This document shows positions 9,032 through 17,586 of a stretch of DNA of 64,000 nt, in pieces. A program made the position numbers and the translations under genes. How positions within the stretch are numbered: the first letter of the stretch is position 1; each line of letters starts with the position of its first letter. Under the pieces are notes generated by a model that did no database searches, was not told the DNA's origin, and was given only the letters and a program-made list of their open reading frames with translations. The stretch lies in the NCBI GenBank assembly GCA_947503835.1, contig CANNFM010000007.1, positions 164,809 to 228,808 on the forward strand, in the 5' to 3' direction. The DNA is from an uncultured Aquimarina sp. (GTDB taxonomy: Bacteria > Bacteroidota > Bacteroidia > Flavobacteriales > Flavobacteriaceae).

Positions 9032-10489
9032 ATGCCTATCACGATAATGGGAGACAAAGAATTTGAATCTGTCCCTTCGATTAAGAGTAAAGCATTACGT
9101 ATAAATTTGAACCAAAATATCTATGGTACTTTTGCCGAGATTGGTGCTGGTCAGGAAACCGCTCGAAATTTCTTTAGAGCAGGTGGAGCTTCTGGTACAA
9201 TTGCTAAAGCCATGAGTGCATATGATAAAGACTTTAGTGATGCCATTTATGGAATAGAGAATGATAAACGATATGTAACTGAAGCCAGGCTAAAAAAAAT
9301 GCTTAAACATGAGGTTAGCCTTATTGAGCAGAGAATTACACGAGAAAAACATCCTAATAAGTTATTTTTTAGTTATGCCAACACTGTAGCTACAATCGAC
9401 TTTGCTAAAAAATACAAAGGTCATGGCTGGGTTGGTATTCGTTATCAAACTGTACCTAATGAAGAGTATAATGAAATTTCGCTTCATATACGTTTTCATG
9501 AAAACGATGCCAGATTACAACAAATGACTCTAGGGGTACTAGGTGTAAATCTAATTTATGGTGCATATTATAAATATGATAATCCAAAAAAATTACTGCG
9601 ATATTTATATGATCATTTGGATAAAGATCAGATAGAAATTGATACTATCAATTTTTCTGGTCCAAGATTTACAAAGGTTGACAATCGTTTGATGAGCTTA
9701 CAACTTGTTAAAAATGATATGACCGAGGCTGTAATGTTTGGTCCTGATGGTAATAACATACTACCTGCGGCAATTTTATATAAGAAAAATATTCTAGCCT
9801 TAAGAGGTAGTTTTAGACCTGTTACCAAGGTAAATATTGACATCTATAAAAAGTCTCTAAATATATTTTTAAACGAGAATAAGGTTAAAAAGGATAAGAC
9901 CATAGTGATCTTTGAGATTACCTTATCTAATTTAAGAGCAGAAGGAGAAATTGATGAAGCCGACTTTATGGCTAGAGCAAGACTATTATGTTCGCTTGGC
10001 CATACCGTAATGATTTCAAATTTTAAAGAATATTACAAAGTAGTAGAATACTTCTCTAATTATACTAAGGAGCGAATGGCTTTAGCCATGGGTGTTAATA
10101 ATTTGATTGATATCTTTGATGAAAAATACTATAGACATTTAAGTGGTGGTATCCTTGAAGCTTTTGGTAAATTATTCTTTAAAGACCTAAAAGTATACCT
10201 ATATCCACTAAAAAATCATCAAACCGGTGACTTAACCGATAGTGATAATCTTAAGGTACACCCAAGAATGAAAGAACTTTATAAGTTCTTTAAATACAAT
10301 GGTAAATTAGTAGATATCACCGATTACGATCCAACTATCATGGAGATTTTCTCTAGAGAAGTACTTCAAAAAATTCAGGATGGAGAATCAGGATGGGAAG
10401 ATCAATTACCAGAACTAATACCTGAGATGATCAAAGAAAATAATTTTTTTGGATACAAAAGCATCGAAGCGGCAACAGCAAAAAAATAG
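9032..10489 (+). CDS. Conserved Bacteroidota protein of unknown function
   Basis: A 485-residue soluble protein without signal peptide or membrane segment. The start MPITIMGDKEFESVPSIKSK leads into segments such as GTFAEIGAGQETARNFFRAGG, then long regular alpha/beta sequence, for example DKTIVIFEITLSNLRAEG and VYLYPLKNHQTGDLTDSDN. I recall near full-length relatives across the phylum, often with misleading automatic names, but know no established function. The GAGQETAR and GPDGNNILPA loops suggest nucleotide or phosphate binding; this is only inference. An inverted repeat of AGGGCTTTTTT at 8969-8979 and 9014-9024 flanks the presumed start of transcription and could form a leader hairpin. A second ATG six codons in is possible as start. 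Confidence 0.8.
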   Translation: MPITIMGDKEFESVPSIKSKALRINLNQNIYGTFAEIGAGQETARNFFRAGGASGTIAKAMSAYDKDFSDAIYGIENDKRYVTEARLKKMLKHEVSLIEQRITREKHPNKLFFSYANTVATIDFAKKYKGHGWVGIRYQTVPNEEYNEISLHIRFHENDARLQQMTLGVLGVNLIYGAYYKYDNPKKLLRYLYDHLDKDQIEIDTINFSGPRFTKVDNRLMSLQLVKNDMTEAVMFGPDGNNILPAAILYKKNILALRGSFRPVTKVNIDIYKKSLNIFLNENKVKKDKTIVIFEITLSNLRAEGEIDEADFMARARLLCSLGHTVMISNFKEYYKVVEYFSNYTKERMALAMGVNNLIDIFDEKYYRHLSGGILEAFGKLFFKDLKVYLYPLKNHQTGDLTDSDNLKVHPRMKELYKFFKYNGKLVDITDYDPTIMEIFSREVLQKIQDGESGWEDQLPELIPEMIKENNFFGYKSIEAATAKK

Positions 10490-10490
10490 T

Positions 10491-10530
10491 TCAACTGTTA
10501 CATTGAGTGTAGTCGAAATGTAACAGTTGA
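10491..10530. repeat. Palindrome with 14-bp arms behind the 485-residue gene
   Basis: Arms tcaactgttacatt and aatgtaacagttga enclose gagtgtagtcga. The loop contains the TAGTCGAAAT string often seen in dispersed flavobacterial repeats. It starts right behind the stop codon at 10489, so it may double as a transcription stop, though it lacks a T tract. Confidence 0.6.
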
Positions 10531-10620
10531 GCTATTTCTCGACTTTAGCCCATTATGAACTAAGTCGAAAGATTCAAAATAGCATAGAATTAGTTTTTAA
10601 AAGCCCTGGACATTTATTTT

Positions 10621-11070
10621 TTATAATATTTGTGCTGCATGTTCCTTTGTTTTGACCTTTAGGATAACTTCTGAAATGATTCCTTTTTCATCAATAACAA
10701 ATGTGGTACGGTGAATTCCATCATACTCCTTACCCATAAATTTTTTAGGGCCCCAAACTCCGAAAGCATTGATCACTTCTTTAGATTCATCTGCTAATAA
10801 AGGATAAGGTAGTTCAAATTTATTTTTAAAATTTTGTTGTCGCTTAGCACTATCTGCACTTACACCCAAAATTTCATATCCTTGTGCCTGAAAGGTTTGA
10901 TAATTATCTCTTAGATTACATGCCTCTACAGTACAACCCGGAGTACTAGCTTTTGGATAGAAAAAAACAACCAGCTTTTTCCCTTTATAGTCATTAAGAG
11001 TAATTGTATTACCATCTTGATCTAATGCCGAAAAATTAGGAGCCTTATCCCCTTCTTTTAATATTGTCAT
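10621..11070 (-). CDS. bcp: Thioredoxin-dependent thiol peroxidase, Bcp/PrxQ
   Basis: A 149-residue peroxiredoxin of the Bcp/PrxQ class. It opens with LKEGDKAPNFSALDQDGN and has the active site YPKASTPGCTVEAC, with peroxidatic Cys46 and resolving Cys51 five residues apart as usual for this class. It reduces hydrogen peroxide and organic hydroperoxides in the cytosol with electrons from thioredoxin. Length is close to the family norm of about 150. It diverges from nth across a 146-bp gap and is followed by a gene-free stretch of about 90 bp before the palindrome behind the 485-residue gene. Confidence 0.93.
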   Translation of the reverse strand: MTILKEGDKAPNFSALDQDGNTITLNDYKGKKLVVFFYPKASTPGCTVEACNLRDNYQTFQAQGYEILGVSADSAKRQQNFKNKFELPYPLLADESKEVINAFGVWGPKKFMGKEYDGIHRTTFVIDEKGIISEVILKVKTKEHAAQIL

Positions 11071-11216
11071 TCTTATTTGATTTATGTAAAATTATTTCTG
11101 TTCAAAAGTAAAACTAAAATTAAGATCAAATATCGGTTTTATTAAAAATTTAGCGATTAATCGTATTCGTATACGATTGAATATTTTTTACTTTAGCATA
11201 AAACAATTTCGGTACT

Positions 11217-11885
11217 ATGACCAAACAGGAAAAAGTTGACTTTACGATACATACACTTCAAGAATTATACCCCAAAATACCTATTCCATTAGACCATAAA
11301 GACCCTTACACCCTATTAATAGCTGTATTAATGAGTGCTCAAAGTACAGATGTAAGAGTAAACAAAATTACTCCTCTCTTGTTTGATAGAGCAGATAATC
11401 CCTATGCAATGATCAAATTATCTGTAGAAGAGATTAGGGAAATTATTAAACCTGTAGGACTAAGTCCTATGAAGGCAAAAGGAATATATGGTTTATCACA
11501 TATTTTAATTGATAAACATAATGGTGAGGTTCCTCAAAGTTTTGAGGCCTTAGAAGAATTACCTGCTGTGGGCCATAAAACTGCCAGTGTCGTTATGTCG
11601 CAAGCGTTTGGAGTTCCTGCATTTCCGGTTGATACGCATATCCATCGTTTAATGTATCGATGGGGTTTTAGTAATGGAAAAAATGTAACTCAAACAGAAA
11701 AAGATGCAAAGCGTTTGTTCCCTCGAGAACTGTGGAATGATTTGCATTTACAGATTATATGGTATGGTAGAGAATATTCGCCAGCCCGAGGTTGGGATTT
11801 GGATAAAGATACAATCACTAAAACAATCGGAAGAAAAACAGTTTTAGATGAATATCAAAAAATAAAAAGGCCTATTAAAAAATAG
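11217..11885 (+). CDS. nth: Endonuclease III (DNA glycosylase/AP lyase), lacking the Fe-S cluster
   Basis: A 222-residue helix-hairpin-helix GPD glycosylase that removes oxidised pyrimidines and nicks at abasic sites. The hairpin and catalytic lysine are in LPAVGHKTA (Lys121), and the catalytic aspartate is in VDTHIHRL (Asp139), which line up with Lys120 and Asp138 of the E. coli enzyme. The odd feature is the C-terminus. Where most members carry four cysteines binding a 4Fe-4S cluster, this protein reads WYGREYSPARGWDLDKDTI, and I find no cysteine anywhere in it. The basic C-terminal tail (RKTVLDEYQKIKRPIKK) may take over DNA contacts. The stop codon lies inside the terminator hairpin. It stands alone and diverges from bcp. 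Confidence 0.93.
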   Translation: MTKQEKVDFTIHTLQELYPKIPIPLDHKDPYTLLIAVLMSAQSTDVRVNKITPLLFDRADNPYAMIKLSVEEIREIIKPVGLSPMKAKGIYGLSHILIDKHNGEVPQSFEALEELPAVGHKTASVVMSQAFGVPAFPVDTHIHRLMYRWGFSNGKNVTQTEKDAKRLFPRELWNDLHLQIIWYGREYSPARGWDLDKDTITKTIGRKTVLDEYQKIKRPIKK

Positions 11886-11891
11886 GCCTTT
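11866..11891 (+). terminator. Terminator overlapping the end of nth
   Basis: An 11-bp perfect stem (aaaggcctatt, loop aaaa, aataggccttt) overlaps the last codons of nth. It also lies just past the stop of the convergent 49-residue gene, so it may serve both. Confidence 0.8.
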
Positions 11892-11899
11892 ATTTAAGT

Positions 11900-12049
11900 T
11901 TAGTTCAAAATCGTTTCAAACTTTAAATTGTTGTACTCTGCAACAGTTAACGATTTTGAATAGCTAAGAAGAAAATCTATTGTACTTCTTCTTGGAACTA
12001 AATGTTGTTTTTCTTCTTTTTCAGAAGACTTAAAGTAAAATTTTGCCAT
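11900..12049 (-). CDS. 49-residue conserved small protein next to ECF sigma gene
   Basis: A short minus-strand frame starts ATG at 12049 and ends TAA at 11900. It encodes MAKFYFKSSEKEEKQH, then LVPRRSTIDFLLSYSKSL and a C-terminal AEYNNLKFETILN. It is hydrophilic with one likely amphipathic helix and no signal peptide. I recall similar short proteins in other flavobacteria in the same position behind this sigma factor, which makes chance unlikely. It lies 75 bp downstream of the sigma gene on the same strand and probably shares its transcript. A role in modulating the sigma factor is possible but unproven. Confidence 0.75.
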   Translation of the reverse strand: MAKFYFKSSEKEEKQHLVPRRSTIDFLLSYSKSLTVAEYNNLKFETILN

Positions 12050-12124
12050 ATTATATAATTCTTAAATTAAGGGTTATTTAAGATGATAACGGGGCTAATT
12101 ATACTTTATTGTATAATACTGTTA

Positions 12125-12709
12125 TTAGTTTGTTAAAACAATGTTATTTTTCTCTATTACTTTTCTCAAGTTGATTAATGCATATCGCATTCTACCCAAA
12201 GCCGTATTAATACTTACTCCGGTTTTATCAGATATTTCTTTAAAACTCATATCCTTATACATACGCATCACCAGTACTTCTTTTTGATCTTCTGGTAGTT
12301 CTTGAATCAAACTACGCAAATCTTCTTCGACCTGATCTTTGATGATTCTCTTTTCTGCATTAAGATTTCCATCACTAATTACAGAAAAAATACTAAACTC
12401 ACCATTATCTTCAAATTTTGGCATACGATTTCCTTTTCTAAAGTGATCAATTACCAAATTATGAGCAATACGCATTACCCAAGGAAGAAATTTTCCTTCT
12501 TCATTATATTTTCCATTTTTTAGAGTACGAATAACTTTTATAAAAGTATCCTGAAAAATATCTTCAGATACGTCTCTATCAAAAACTTTTGAATAAATAA
12601 AACTGTAAATACGTTGCTTGTGTCGTTCTATTAGAACAGATAAGGCGCTTTCGCTACCTTTGATGTAGTCATTAACCAGAACTGCGTCTGTTAGGGTGTA
12701 ATCCTTCAT
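12125..12709 (-). CDS. RNA polymerase sigma factor, ECF subfamily
   Basis: A 194-residue sigma-70 family protein with only regions 2 and 4, as in ECF factors. Region 2 spans about residues 25-95 (SEDIFQDTFIKVIRTL, FLPWVMRIAHNLVIDHFRKG). A linker follows, then region 4 at about 130-188 (LPEDQKEVLVMRMYKDMSFKEISDKTGVSINTALGRMR, written here in pieces of one helix-turn-helix). No anti-sigma gene with a membrane segment is adjacent; instead the 49-residue small gene follows. This sigma type is highly conserved in Bacteroidota and is often constitutive. Its gene diverges from uvrA across 237 bp. Confidence 0.93.
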   Translation of the reverse strand: MKDYTLTDAVLVNDYIKGSESALSVLIERHKQRIYSFIYSKVFDRDVSEDIFQDTFIKVIRTLKNGKYNEEGKFLPWVMRIAHNLVIDHFRKGNRMPKFEDNGEFSIFSVISDGNLNAEKRIIKDQVEEDLRSLIQELPEDQKEVLVMRMYKDMSFKEISDKTGVSINTALGRMRYALINLRKVIEKNNIVLTN

Positions 12710-12917
12710 ACGTTTACTATTTTAGTACCAACAAGCTTGGGGCTCGGGCTATGTTAAACTTAAAAAGTAAAAGTATTCCGTATAGGCAGTTTTGTTTAAA
12801 TTTGGTTTATTAACGGGGCTAAGATAATAACAATCATTTAAAAACAAAGTATTTTCTGTTAATTTTTTTAACTAAACTTTCATTATCAATAGGTTATAAT
12901 ACTTATTTGGTAATCAT

Positions 12918-12925
12918 TACCTTTG
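12918..12925 (+). promoter_or_regulatory. -7 promoter element of uvrA (TACCTTTG)
   Basis: TACCTTTG matches TAnnTTTG and lies 22 bp before the ATG at 12947. Because it overlaps a possible upstream TTG start at 12923, it argues for the ATG as the real start of uvrA. Confidence 0.6.
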
Positions 12926-12946
12926 CGCTCTTACCGCGTATTTACT

Positions 12947-15727
12947 ATGATTCAAGACATTGCTAGCATAAATCCGAAACACAATATTATTATTAAAGGT
13001 GCTAAACTTCACAACCTGAAAGATTTAGATGCCGTTATCCCAAGAAATAAATTAGTTGTCATCACCGGCTTATCAGGTTCTGGTAAATCAAGTTTGGCGT
13101 TTGATACCTTATATGCAGAAGGACAACGAAGGTATGTAGAGAGTTTATCATCCTACGCCAGACAGTTTTTAGGTCGCTTAAACAAGCCTAAAGTAGATTA
13201 TATTAAAGGTATCGCTCCGGCAATAGCTATAGAACAAAAAGTTAACTCTACAAATCCAAGGTCAACAGTAGGTACTACAACTGAAATATATGACTATTTA
13301 AAACTACTTTTTGCCCGAATTGGTAAAACGTACTCTCCTGTTTCTGGAAATCAAGTTAAAAAAGACAGAGTTACCGATGTAATAGAACATGTAAAAACAT
13401 TTGAAGACGGTGAAAAACTTTTACTACTTGCCCCTATTCATATCGAGGAAGGTCGTACTATCGAAGGAAAACTTAATGTATTACAGCAACAAGGATTTGC
13501 ACGAATTAAAGTAAATGAAACAATTAGTAGAATTGAAGAAGCTACAATTAAAGAGAATGATACCATATTTCTGGTGGTTGACAGAATTGTAAAAAGAGAT
13601 GAAGAGGATTTTTATAATCGTCTGGCCGATGCTATTGATTCTGCGTTTTTTGAAGGGAAAGGAACTTGTTTCATAGAAACTCTAAATGATGAGCAACTTA
13701 GACAGTTTAGTAATACATTCGAATTAGACGGGATAAGCTTTCTAGAACCCAATGTCCATTTATTTAGTTTTAATAATCCTTATGGAGCATGCCCAAAGTG
13801 CGAAGGATATGGTGATGTAATAGGTATCGATGAAGATTTAGTGGTTCCCAATACGGCATTAAGTGTGTTTGAAGGAGCAATATTTCCTTGGCGAGGCGAT
13901 AGTATGGGCTGGTATAAAGATCAATTGGTAAATAGTGCCTATAAATTCGATTTCCCAATTCATAAACCCTATTTCGAATTGTCTGAAGAAGACAAAGAAT
14001 TGCTCTGGACAGGAAACAAATATTTTGAAGGAATCGATAGTTTTTTTAAAGAACTTGAAGCTAAAGCCTATAAAATCCAAAACCGAGTAATGCTTTCTCG
14101 CTATCGCGGAAAAACAAAATGTACTGTCTGTAAAGGGAAACGACTACGACAAGAGGCTAATTATGTCAAAATTGACGAGGCAACACTTACGGATCTTGTA
14201 GAGAAACCTCTAAACGAATTAGCCGATTTCTTTAAAAACATTACTCTAAATGAGTATGATGGGGCTATTGCCAAACGTCTTTTAAAAGAAATCAATACTC
14301 GATTAGAGTTTTTACAAAACGTAGGATTAGAATATTTAACCCTCAATCGTAAGTCCAATACGCTTTCGGGAGGAGAATCGCAACGAATCAACCTTGCCAC
14401 CTCGTTAGGAAGTAGTCTTGTTGGTTCTATGTATATCCTAGATGAACCAAGTATAGGGTTACATCCCAAAGACACCGAGAAACTTATTAAAGTACTACAA
14501 TCACTTCGTGATTTGGGTAATACAGTAATTGTGGTAGAACACGATGAAGATATTATGAAAGCCGCCGATGAGATTATTGATATAGGACCCGAAGCGGGAA
14601 CTTTTGGCGGTCATGTAGTTGCTACCGGTGACTTTGATGAAATTCTAAAAGCAGACTCTCTAACGGCAAAATACCTTAATGGTCAACTACAAATCGAAGT
14701 TCCGAAAACCAGAAGAACTTCAAAATATTATGTTGAAGTAATTGGTGCCCGCGAAAACAACCTAAAGAATGTTGATGTAAAAGTTCCATTAGGCGTTTTT
14801 ACAGCAATCACAGGGGTATCGGGTAGTGGTAAAAGTACCTTAGTCAAAAAGATCATCTACCCTTCTGTACTAAAAGAATTAGGAGGATATGGAGAAAAAG
14901 CAGGACAATTTACAGAGCTTAAAGGTAATTATAGCAATATCAAGCATGTAGAGTTTGTTGATCAAAACCCAATTGGGCGCTCTTCTCGATCTAATCCGGT
15001 AACCTACATTAAAGCGTATGATGATATTCGTAATCTTTTTGCAAGTCAAAAATTATCTAGCATCCGTAACTATAAATCAAAACACTTCTCTTTTAATGTC
15101 GATGGTGGCCGATGTGAGACTTGTAAGGGCGAAGGCGAAGTTACTATAGAAATGCAGTTTATGGCCGATGTGCATCTAGAATGCGAAACATGCAAGGGAA
15201 AACGATTCAAAAAGGATGTGTTAGAAGTAACATTTCATGATAAAAGCATACATGATATCCTTACCATGACTATCGATAATGCTATTGATTTCTTTACAGA
15301 GCATAATCAGACTAAGATTCAAAGAAAATTAAAACCCCTGCAAGATGTTGGTTTAGGATATGTACAATTAGGGCAAAGCTCCTCTACTCTTTCTGGTGGC
15401 GAAGCCCAACGAATTAAGCTAGCCTCCTTCCTTGTAAAAGGAAACACTAAGGACAAAGCGCTTTTTATCTTTGATGAACCCACGACTGGTCTTCATTTTC
15501 ATGATATCAAAAAACTACTAAAGTCATTTAATGAATTATTAGACAAAGGGCATTCAATACTGGTTATAGAACATAATCTGGATCTGGTAAAATGCGCCGA
15601 CTATGTTATTGATCTTGGCCTAGAAGGTGGTAAAAATGGCGGAAATATCATTGCTCAAGGTACTCCAGAAGAAATTATAAAGATCAAAAAATCGTACACA
15701 GGGCAATATTTGAAAGAAAAACTTTAG
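12947..15727 (+). CDS. uvrA: Excinuclease ABC subunit A
   Basis: A 926-residue UvrA, the damage-recognition ATPase of nucleotide excision repair. It has two ABC ATPase modules. Module 1 has Walker A GLSGSGKSS near residue 45 and signature LSGGESQRINLA. Module 2 has GVSGSGKSTL and signature LSGGEAQRIKLA. Two zinc sites are intact: CPKC...CTVCKGKR in the first half, and CETCKGEGEV with CETCKGKRF in the second. I place the start at ATG 12947 (MIQDIASINP) because an in-frame TTG 24 bp upstream lies inside the promoter element. Length is normal. It is monocistronic, with a weak hairpin directly downstream. Confidence 0.96.
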   Translation: MIQDIASINPKHNIIIKGAKLHNLKDLDAVIPRNKLVVITGLSGSGKSSLAFDTLYAEGQRRYVESLSSYARQFLGRLNKPKVDYIKGIAPAIAIEQKVNSTNPRSTVGTTTEIYDYLKLLFARIGKTYSPVSGNQVKKDRVTDVIEHVKTFEDGEKLLLLAPIHIEEGRTIEGKLNVLQQQGFARIKVNETISRIEEATIKENDTIFLVVDRIVKRDEEDFYNRLADAIDSAFFEGKGTCFIETLNDEQLRQFSNTFELDGISFLEPNVHLFSFNNPYGACPKCEGYGDVIGIDEDLVVPNTALSVFEGAIFPWRGDSMGWYKDQLVNSAYKFDFPIHKPYFELSEEDKELLWTGNKYFEGIDSFFKELEAKAYKIQNRVMLSRYRGKTKCTVCKGKRLRQEANYVKIDEATLTDLVEKPLNELADFFKNITLNEYDGAIAKRLLKEINTRLEFLQNVGLEYLTLNRKSNTLSGGESQRINLATSLGSSLVGSMYILDEPSIGLHPKDTEKLIKVLQSLRDLGNTVIVVEHDEDIMKAADEIIDIGPEAGTFGGHVVATGDFDEILKADSLTAKYLNGQLQIEVPKTRRTSKYYVEVIGARENNLKNVDVKVPLGVFTAITGVSGSGKSTLVKKIIYPSVLKELGGYGEKAGQFTELKGNYSNIKHVEFVDQNPIGRSSRSNPVTYIKAYDDIRNLFASQKLSSIRNYKSKHFSFNVDGGRCETCKGEGEVTIEMQFMADVHLECETCKGKRFKKDVLEVTFHDKSIHDILTMTIDNAIDFFTEHNQTKIQRKLKPLQDVGLGYVQLGQSSSTLSGGEAQRIKLASFLVKGNTKDKALFIFDEPTTGLHFHDIKKLLKSFNELLDKGHSILVIEHNLDLVKCADYVIDLGLEGGKNGGNIIAQGTPEEIIKIKKSYTGQYLKEKL

Positions 15728-15733
15728 AAAACC

Positions 15734-15752
15734 TTCCTGCATGGTGCAGGAA
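15734..15752 (+). terminator. Weak terminator after uvrA
   Basis: An 8-bp stem (ttcctgca, loop tgg, tgcaggaa) lies 7 bp after the uvrA stop and is followed by a short T run. The stem is short, so termination may be partial. Confidence 0.55.
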
Positions 15753-15872
15753 CTAGTTTTACAGTTTTAAAACGTGAATTTCTGCAAATATTAACACTAT
15801 TCTAATATTTCAGAATGTAATGTATTCGCTATCATTTCGGCTAAGCATATGTAATGTTTAAAACCGATAACA

Positions 15873-16517
15873 ATGTCTCTTACCACAGATTTAAAGAACC
15901 GAGCAGCACAATCAGCAACAAAATATTCAGAAGCTACTCATACAATAATGAACAACGGGATACAAGCCGTTCGTGATGCAAAACTTGTTTCTAAAGCTCT
16001 TAAAACAGGAGATTATATCCCAGAAATATTGCTACCTAACGCTGCTAATAAGAACATATCTGTTCAGGAATTATTGCTTGATAACAAAGTGATACTTTCC
16101 TTTTATCGAGGTGGATGGTGCCCATATTGTAATTTAGAATTAAAGGCATTACAACAAGCCTTACCAGAATTCGAAAAATTAGGAGCTACCCTGGTAGCCA
16201 TTAGTCCCGAAACTCCAGATAATTCTTTAACCACTTCAGAAAAGAACAACCTAAGTTTTGAAGTCCTTTCAGACATAGACAACACCATAGCCAAAACATT
16301 TAATCTGGCCTTTACCCTACCCGAAGATTTAATTAATGTGTATGACGGTTTTGGTATCGATCTAGAAGTGAGTAATGGTAATGTCAACCAACAACTTCCT
16401 ATTGCTGCAACCTATATTATTGATCAAAAAGGTAAGATCATATATGATTTTATCAAGGAAGATTACAAAGAAAGAGCCGACCCTGAACAAATTATTAATT
16501 CACTAACAAACAATTAG
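15873..16517 (+). CDS. Peroxiredoxin-like (AhpC/TSA family) protein
   Basis: A 214-residue thioredoxin-fold protein of the AhpC/TSA superfamily. The active-site region reads SFYRGGWCPYCNLEL, with a Cys83-x-x-Cys86 pair rather than the usual lone peroxidatic cysteine. This is typical of the peroxiredoxin-like subgroup. Downstream strands (ATLVAISPETPDNS, FEVLSDIDN, AATYIIDQKGKI) complete the fold. An N-terminal helical extension of about 45 residues precedes the domain. There is no signal peptide, so it should act in the cytosol, probably reducing peroxides or acting as a thiol oxidoreductase. It is monocistronic between uvrA and the Tyr/Arg-rich secreted protein. Confidence 0.88.
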   Translation: MSLTTDLKNRAAQSATKYSEATHTIMNNGIQAVRDAKLVSKALKTGDYIPEILLPNAANKNISVQELLLDNKVILSFYRGGWCPYCNLELKALQQALPEFEKLGATLVAISPETPDNSLTTSEKNNLSFEVLSDIDNTIAKTFNLAFTLPEDLINVYDGFGIDLEVSNGNVNQQLPIAATYIIDQKGKIIYDFIKEDYKERADPEQIINSLTNN

Positions 16518-16548
16518 TTATATGTAATTCTTCATCACTTAAAAATTT

Positions 16549-16565
16549 TTGGCACGCCATTTGAA
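16549..16565 (+). promoter_or_regulatory. Sigma-54-like -24/-12 promoter
   Basis: TTGGCACG, four bases (CCAT), then TTGAA. The -24 half matches the sigma-54 consensus exactly and the spacing is correct; the -12 half has TTGA instead of TTGC. It lies 85 bp before the ATG at 16634. A near twin stands before the paralogous gene at 52558. No RpoN-type activator gene is in the window. Confidence 0.65.
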
Positions 16566-16633
16566 ATACTACTAGACAAATAGCGGAAGCCGAAAAGCTA
16601 ATGAGTAGGCATAAACCCGAAAACATTTAAGTT

Positions 16634-17302
16634 ATGAAAAAAGCATTACTTTTTATTGCAGCTTTGTTACTGGTAGGAACAACTGCACAAGCGACCGATC
16701 ACAAACACTCGGATCACCAGGATAGGGTTACAAAACGCTATCAAAATTCACAACCAATTGTCTTTGTACAGGGAGGTGTAAAATTCTTTGTATATCCAAA
16801 GGGAACCATAGATTTTAAAATCCTTAAAAGAGGAGTTAGATCCAGACATACCGATTGGAATAACAATCGACATAGTACACCAGGATCATATGGATATTAC
16901 AACAGACCATATTATAATCATAGAGGAATTAAATATGACTACTATGGTAGACTTAAAAAAGTGGGTCCTAATTATATAAGTTATGACAGATATGATCGAG
17001 TACGAAGAATTGGTAGTGTATACCTAAGATATAACAGAAGAGGTTTAGTATACCAGGTAGGTGGATTGCATATCTATTATAATAGATACAGTAGAATCAA
17101 ATTCGTAGAAGGAGATGTTCATCATAATGGTTGTGGTTATTGTGGTATCGATGGATGTACTGTTACTCATGGATCCTATTATAATCAAAATTGGAAACCA
17201 AAGTATAAGCGTCATGATAATGATAACAATCATGACTACAAAAACAGAAAAAGAAAGAAAAAATATCATAATGATGACGATGACGACGATGATGATGATT
17301 AA
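16634..17302 (+). CDS. Secreted Tyr/Arg-rich repeat protein with acidic tail
   Basis: A 222-residue protein with a signal peptide (MKKALLFIAALLLVGTTAQA). Residues about 85-165 are made of short strand-like repeats of the form Y-x-x-YGR-x-x-x-VG (DYYGRLKKVG, DRYDRVRRIG, NRRGLVYQVG, NRYSRIKFVEG). The end is a basic block (NRKRKKKYH) followed by nine aspartates. The protein at 52558 is a paralogue in the signal peptide and repeat region but has a different tail. It probably lies in the periplasm or at the cell surface. Function unknown; repeated strands suggest a small beta structure. Transcription is probably from the sigma-54-like promoter, and a strong terminator follows. Confidence 0.8.
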   Translation: MKKALLFIAALLLVGTTAQATDHKHSDHQDRVTKRYQNSQPIVFVQGGVKFFVYPKGTIDFKILKRGVRSRHTDWNNNRHSTPGSYGYYNRPYYNHRGIKYDYYGRLKKVGPNYISYDRYDRVRRIGSVYLRYNRRGLVYQVGGLHIYYNRYSRIKFVEGDVHHNGCGYCGIDGCTVTHGSYYNQNWKPKYKRHDNDNNHDYKNRKRKKKYHNDDDDDDDDD

Positions 17303-17330
17303 AACATAGATTAGTTGTTGGTTAGTTGTT

Positions 17331-17368
17331 AAAATCCCGTTACCCGAAACACATGGTAACGGGATTTT
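17331..17368 (+). terminator. Intrinsic terminator
   Basis: A perfect 14-bp stem (aaaatcccgttacc / ggtaacgggatttt) with a 10-base loop follows the Tyr/Arg-rich protein gene. The sequence just before it (ttggttagttg) recurs before the terminator of the paralogue at 53909. Confidence 0.88.
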
Positions 17369-17379
17369 ATATTTTACGT

Positions 17380-17490
17380 AGGGCGTTCGAGCGGGCTATT
17401 CGTTGTATCTTTTTATTTGATCGTGCCCTTCGACAGGCTCAGGGTGCGATCAAATAAAAAGGATGCCACTGCTATCCCTAACGCAAATTT
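17380..17490. repeat. Dispersed REP-like palindromic element
   Basis: The core is a 20-bp stem at 17409-17428 and 17442-17461 (ctttttatttgatcg... paired with its complement, two G-T wobbles) around a TTCGACAGGCTCA loop. Flanks with GCGTTCGAGCGGGCT on the left and ATGCCACTGCTATCC on the right form imperfect outer arms. From memory, near-identical elements are scattered in intergenic sites of many flavobacterial genomes. A shorter relative of the loop (TTCGACAAGCTCAG) occurs near 30722. Confidence 0.6.
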
Positions 17491-17586
17491 CGATAATAGC
17501 AGATTTAAAGTCTTGTTAAGCTTTCTTTCAAAAGAGAACGTTTATTCTATATTTATTACTTCACAATCAAAATCAAGCATACCGAT

